NCBI GenBank assembly: GCA_020650975.1
Contig: JAIPMN010000900.1
Coordinates: 1 to 31,994 of the forward strand
Length of the DNA: 31,994 bases
Direction of reading: 5' to 3'
From: Apostichopus californicus
Taxonomy: Eukaryota > Echinodermata > Holothuroidea > Aspidochirotida > Stichopodidae
The position numbers and the translations under genes were made by a program. The stretch's first letter is position 1. Each line of letters begins with the position of its first letter. This document shows, piece after piece, positions 29,601 to 31,994 of this stretch. The notes under the pieces were generated by a model that had not been told where the DNA came from, did not search any database, and was given only the letters and a program-made list of their open reading frames with translations.

Positions 29601-31673
29601 ATCTCCTATCAATTGGGATAACTTTGTCAATTCTGCCATACCGCCCTCGTTATCCAATTTTACAGACGCGTTCGCGAGTTGTTCGCTGATGTCGGCAATG
29701 TTATCCTCGTCAATAGTTCGGGTCTGAAAATAAAATGAACCAAAAATATTTATTAAAATTATCCTTCTTTTTTTACCAAGAGTTTATTTGAGCATAGATA
29801 CTGGTGTTTACATAAGTTGGTAATGCAGGTGGGGGGGGGGGGGGATAGCAAGGATAACTCAGTGTGTTTGATATATGTGATCATTCAAACTCACCTGTAA
29901 ATATGATAAATATTCATTTAAAGTCGCATTACAGTTGATTCCAGTTTCATTCCAGACGGGATTGTTGGATGTCCTGACACAATTGGAGTAGAGTATCTGT
30001 AAGGTTTCTGTTTCTAAAAGAAGAGAAAGCCAACTGGCTTGGTGACTCCTTGTTGTATTTGGTTTGAAAACATTACACAGTAAAGTTCACTTAGAACAAG
30101 ATAACAAGATAAAATGTTGACTAATATTGACTTCACATGATCTGCAAGGCTGCAGTTCTTGCACCAATGCTGCGAATCCACCTATCATGTACAAAGTTCA
30201 TCGAAGCTTTACTACAGAAATTGACCTCTGTTGACCTCAAATGACCTTTGACACATCCATCAAGTTTAGTAAAATTCTTGTAATCACCAAGGGTACTCTA
30301 CAAATCAACTATAAACCTTCAACCATCATGTACTTTTGAGTTATATCGTGTTTACAAAGTTTTCAGACTTTGACCTCTGTTGACCTCTGACCTCCACCAA
30401 TTTTAATGGGGTTCTTGTCTTTATGAGTTATCGTGTTAACAAGCTTGGGTATCATATTACATACCCACTCAATCATACTACATACAAATACATACGCCAT
30501 TACCATTGCAAAGACACCTTCAACTTTCGGCAACGAACCAAGAAAGGGGACAATCTATCTTTCTTCTAATCATGCATCAATTAGAAGGCCGATAAAATGT
30601 TATAAATGTGAATAAGGGACAAACAATTGATTATCATGTGGAATGTCAAGATAGAGATTTATAATGATCATAGAATATTGCTTAAACATCCCTTAATATT
30701 ATTTTCCATTAAATGTTCATTCTACTCTCTATTCCCACCCCCCCTCCCCTCCCTGTCCACATCACCCCCTCCTCTCATCCCCCCTCCTCTCATCCCCCCT
30801 CCCTGTCCACATCATCCCCTCCTCTCACCTCCATTCCCTGTCAAAACATAATCAAAGCTTTAGCAATCATGTGACATACCTTCTCCGTCCTTTGTATTAT
30901 CCGTTTGATTAACTTGAGTGCAAGGGTTAGGATCTAGTGTAAAAATTTCCTCTCCAACCAACCCAACTGGAAACTGCACGTTAGGGTAGTCTCCCACAGC
31001 CTGTGGTCCACTCAAGCAATAATCACGGTCTAAAAAGAATAATTCAAAACAACATGAAAGGAATAGGTGGGGAAGAAAACAACTTTAACAAACAATCAAA
31101 TCCTGTAGTGTCAAACGAAAGAAAAATGACTCCTTCTAAAATTGTTTTATAAACTCCATTTGAGTTTCGATGCAAACTATAAACTGTCCAGTTTAATCAA
31201 TCAAATACAACTAGAGTATGACCATATGACGAAGGTGAAATAGAACTGAATAATAATAATAATGCTCACCCCGCTCACAACACCGAATACCCATAAAACC
31301 AGCATGACATCTGAAAATAACAGCATAGATGTAAAAATAACAGCATAGATGTGAAAATAACTGCCCAGAAATGGAAAAAACAACAAATGACATTTGAGTT
31401 TCACAGAACCGAGTTCTTGCACTCAATAAGATGGAACTTGCACATACCATTTTGAGTTACAGTTTGACAAGCAGGTGTTACATACACGCATATGCACATA
31501 CACGCACGCATCACACACACACACCATCACAATCTCATAGGTGACTTCTGCCTCCATCAAGGAACCAAAAATGGAGCTAGGTTAAAGAGATTTAGAATAC
31601 CTGTATTTTGCAACATATGCTCCAGCTGGTAAATAACAAATTCCGTTTCCTTTGCATGTTCCATCACAAATCT
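20102..31673 (-). CDS. Adhesion G-protein-coupled receptor (EGF-like, GAIN/GPS, 7TM), 5' partial
   Basis: Adhesion GPCRs sit in the plasma membrane, self-cleave at the GPS inside the GAIN domain and signal through a tethered agonist. Twelve exons join in phase: 31673-31601, 31310-31270, 31029-30880, 30013-29895, 29723-29568, 28928-28743, 27904-27488, 25614-25444, 24385-24261, 23302-23019, 21680-21602 and 20660-20102, giving about 785 residues. Order: degenerate EGF-like (1-38), Cys-containing HormR-like stretch (39-127), GAIN (128-437) ending CECTHL/TNFAVLM, seven helices (about 448-690), then a basic Ser-rich tail ending DSQSVA. The first exon seen starts with a split codon, so the signal peptide and further N-terminal modules lie beyond 31994. 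TM3 has CWMLVEG and TM6 MGLSWGVGYF, both typical of class B2. The subfamily and ligand are unknown; G-protein coupling is inferred only from the family. No disabling change was seen. Confidence 0.93.
21602..21680 (-). CDS. aGPCR exon: TM4
   Basis: A 79-nt exon with VLPLVIVVVTYVTTEVIFKA, following LKAFLFAE of the previous exon. The acceptor is TTTCCAG/TTCTG and the donor CTGT/GTAAGT. Both split codons are valine. Confidence 0.9.
23019..23302 (-). CDS. aGPCR exon: TM2 and TM3
   Basis: Ninety-four codons with IRDKRPSQILIWLCFSLLGL (first intracellular loop and TM2), an extracellular Cys in PPLQCNIL, and TM3 TLSSLCWMLVEGVNMYILFV. This Cys should pair with that of the second extracellular loop. 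Confidence 0.95.
24261..24385 (-). CDS. aGPCR exon: TM1
   Basis: Forty-one codons plus two bases. TM1 is ILEAVTFFGCAASILGLGVT followed by FVAFISH. The donor CACAA/GTACCG was chosen because it alone keeps the phase into the next exon (SHK/RIRDKR). Confidence 0.92.
25444..25614 (-). CDS. aGPCR exon: GPS cleavage motif and tethered agonist
   Basis: Fifty-seven codons with SCTFWSFNADGGRGNWSTDG, C, and CECTHLTNFAVLM. The four Cys, the tryptophans and the His-Leu-Thr cleavage triad are all present, so autoproteolysis is expected. TNFAVLM is the canonical start of the Stachel agonist. Both borders are phase 0. Confidence 0.95.
25615..26212 (-). other. Rest of aGPCR intron between GAIN and GPS exons
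   Basis: No additional exon was recognised. I looked for a missing GAIN strand here and found none with in-phase splice sites. The stretch near 25690-25720 has an acceptor-like CTTAG/GG, but its reading does not resemble GAIN. Confidence 0.5.
26213..27573. repeat. 113-bp satellite, 12 units, seeded from an aGPCR exon-intron boundary
   Basis: GTAGAACTCAC recurs at 26234, 26347, 26460, 26573, 26686, 26799, 26912, 27025, 27138, 27251, 27364 and 27477, always exactly 113 bp apart with no indel. Read on the gene strand, each unit is the exon end (VMSGDQTIREWGDGSTTFRQ and WYRVLN), the donor GTGAGT, then 19 more intron bases ending TAATAG. Two versions of the core occur: TAAAGGTGGTACT and CAAAGATTGCACT-like. 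The 12th unit at 27477-27573 is the exon end and donor used by the gene; the other 11 are in the intron. Confidence 0.95.
27488..27904 (-). CDS. aGPCR exon: GAIN subdomain B, with repeat-derived 3' end
   Basis: 139 codons, both borders phase 0. It holds SVFLFPPELQDQLTSDTARV and NTRVISTTV, typical GAIN beta-sandwich sequence, and between them a run of basic residues NRRVKRRYG (27616-27599) that fits a furin-type site. The last 86 bp (from 27573) are the first unit of the 113-bp satellite, and the donor AAT/GTGAGT lies inside that unit. The usual strand with a PV-x-F pattern before the GPS is not evident; STTFRQWYRVLN takes its place. Confidence 0.9.
28228..28357. repeat. Imperfect short repeat of (A)CATAACA(A/G)GTA type
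   Basis: Around ten diverged copies of a 10-20-bp word ATAACAAGTAC / ATAACAGGTAC inside an aGPCR intron. The Cys/Tyr/Val-rich minus-strand ORFs over it (28129-28446) are repeat artefacts. Confidence 0.75.
28743..28928 (-). CDS. aGPCR exon: GAIN subdomain A, later helices
   Basis: Sixty-two codons, both borders phase 0, with VVDSLAVTISNIISVDQQIL and IIAQAFEQVLNEVI. The flanking open frame reaching 28635 and 29102 is intron read-through. Confidence 0.92.
29568..29723 (-). CDS. aGPCR exon: GAIN subdomain A, first helices
   Basis: Fifty-two codons, both borders phase 0. The helical pattern DEDNIADISEQLANASVKLD and ELTKLSQLIGDITNI is usual for GAIN subdomain A. The acceptor is TTTCAG/ACC and the donor ACG/GTGAGT. 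Confidence 0.92.
29831..29844. repeat. Poly-G run
   Basis: Fourteen G in the short intron between two aGPCR exons. A 12-G run at 29201-29212 lies in the neighbouring intron. Confidence 0.85.
29895..30013 (-). CDS. aGPCR exon: HormR-like, second part
   Basis: Thirty-nine codons with LYSNCVRTSNNPVWNETGIN followed by CNATLNEYL. The Cys-x7-8-W-x6-Cys arrangement and N-glycosylation sequons (NET, NAT) fit an extracellular module just ahead of GAIN. It ends in phase 0 at CAG/GTGAGT. Confidence 0.9.
30170..30440. repeat. TGACCT-rich dispersed repeat, copy 2 (intronic)
   Basis: It contains TTGACCTCTGTTGACCTCAA, ATGACCTTTGACA, GAGTTATATCGTGTTTACAA, TTTTCAGACTTTGACCTC and a second partial round ending GAGTTATCGTGTTAACAAG. 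It is the same family as 10258-10470 and lies in an intron of the aGPCR gene. Confidence 0.85.
30736..30838. repeat. C-rich minisatellite
   Basis: Alternating CCCCCTCCTCTCATC and CCCTCCCTGTCCACATCA units, about four to five copies, just downstream of an aGPCR splice donor. It is noncoding. Confidence 0.85.
30880..31029 (-). CDS. aGPCR exon: linker / HormR-like, first part
   Basis: Forty-nine codons with RDYCLSGPQAVGDYPNVQFP and LDPNPCTQVNQTDN. Cys spacing and the following exon resemble a degenerate hormone-receptor module. The acceptor is TTTTTAG/ACC and the donor GAAG/GTATGT. Confidence 0.85.
31270..31310 (-). CDS. aGPCR micro-exon: EGF-like module, second half
   Basis: A 41-nt exon coding for RCHAGFMGIRCCER, the C-terminal EGF half. 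The acceptor is TTTTCAG/ATG and the donor CGGG/GTGAGC. The cysteine normally two residues before RCHAGF is replaced and an extra Cys follows the last one, so the disulphide pattern is atypical. Confidence 0.85.
31311..31364. repeat. ~18-19-bp tandem repeat abutting a splice acceptor
   Basis: Two and a half copies of GAAAATAACAGCATAGATGT sit directly upstream, in gene orientation, of the EGF micro-exon. The proximal copy supplies the TTATTTTCAG acceptor tract. Confidence 0.8.
31601..31673 (-). CDS. aGPCR exon: EGF-like module, first half
   Basis: Twenty-three codons with ICDGTCKGNGICYLPAGAYV, giving three of the EGF cysteines. The acceptor is TCACAG/AGATT and the donor TACAG/GTATTC. It begins inside a codon, so at least one upstream exon is missing from the window. 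Confidence 0.8.
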
Positions 31674-31994
31674 CTGTGATGAAATAAGAAACAAGAGGAG
31701 GAGGATAATAAGACATGTTACAATTATCAATAACAATCAAAAACTAAACAAACAACAAACCAAAACAGAATGGACGGGTTGGCAGAGTGTCATGAAAGCC
31801 AGGTCGGGGAGATGAGAAAAATGATGTCACCGGTCCCCATTAATTATGTATAATTCTTTATTCCTATTTACCTGGACACTCCCTCCCCCCCCCCGACCCA
31901 TATATGTATGGGTCTCCAGTTTAATCCTATGCCGGCGACCTGTTCTTTAATGATCCCCCCCCCACCCCTGTCAGGATACTGGTTACCATTGGTA
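31674..31994. other. aGPCR intron reaching the window edge
   Basis: No further exon was recognised. Poly-C runs occur at about 31887-31896 and 31955-31963. A donor-like CCAG/GTAAAT exists on the minus strand near 31872, but the sequence before it is G-rich and not convincingly coding. Confidence 0.45.

Overview
The window looks like nuclear DNA of an intron-rich animal. It is AT-rich, its genes are split into short exons with GT-AG introns, and it is crowded with minisatellites, inverted-repeat elements and poly-G/poly-C runs. The palindromic word TAGGCCTAC recurs five times and two copies of a TGACCT-rich dispersed repeat are present. I associate both with marine deuterostomes, most likely an echinoderm; this is recollection, not a search result. 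No prokaryotic, organellar or viral gene was seen.

Left part (1-9.5 kb). A 1.23-kb element with ~350-bp inverted arms and a 6-bp target duplication lies at 55-1281. A complete uroporphyrinogen-III synthase gene (UROS, haem pathway) follows on the minus strand in seven coding exons between 9435 and 2616. All phases join without a break into a 264-residue protein. Its introns and probable 3' UTR carry three minisatellites (77, 29 and 54 bp units).

Middle part (9.5-20.1 kb). No gene was found. It holds a TGACCT-type dispersed repeat, a 550-bp hAT transposon remnant that still encodes the transposase C-terminus, and a 368-bp GC-rich MITE with a perfect 9-bp target duplication. It also holds two diverged direct copies of a ~2-kb segment (14.0-15.85 kb and 16.5-18.66 kb), the second interrupted by a sequence with a LINE-like tail, and a G/C-run-bounded repeat at 19.2-19.57 kb.

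Right part (20.1-32.0 kb). The minus strand carries the 3' portion of an adhesion GPCR gene. Twelve exons are visible: a degenerate EGF-like module, a Cys-containing HormR-like stretch, a GAIN domain with a GPS (CTHL/TNFAVLM), seven transmembrane helices and a short basic tail. The 5' end lies beyond 31994. Its most unusual feature is a 12-copy, 113-bp satellite with no length drift. The first copy is the last 86 bp of a GAIN coding exon plus its splice donor, so the following intron holds 11 further copies of that exon end and its GT donor. The two genes have no evident functional link.
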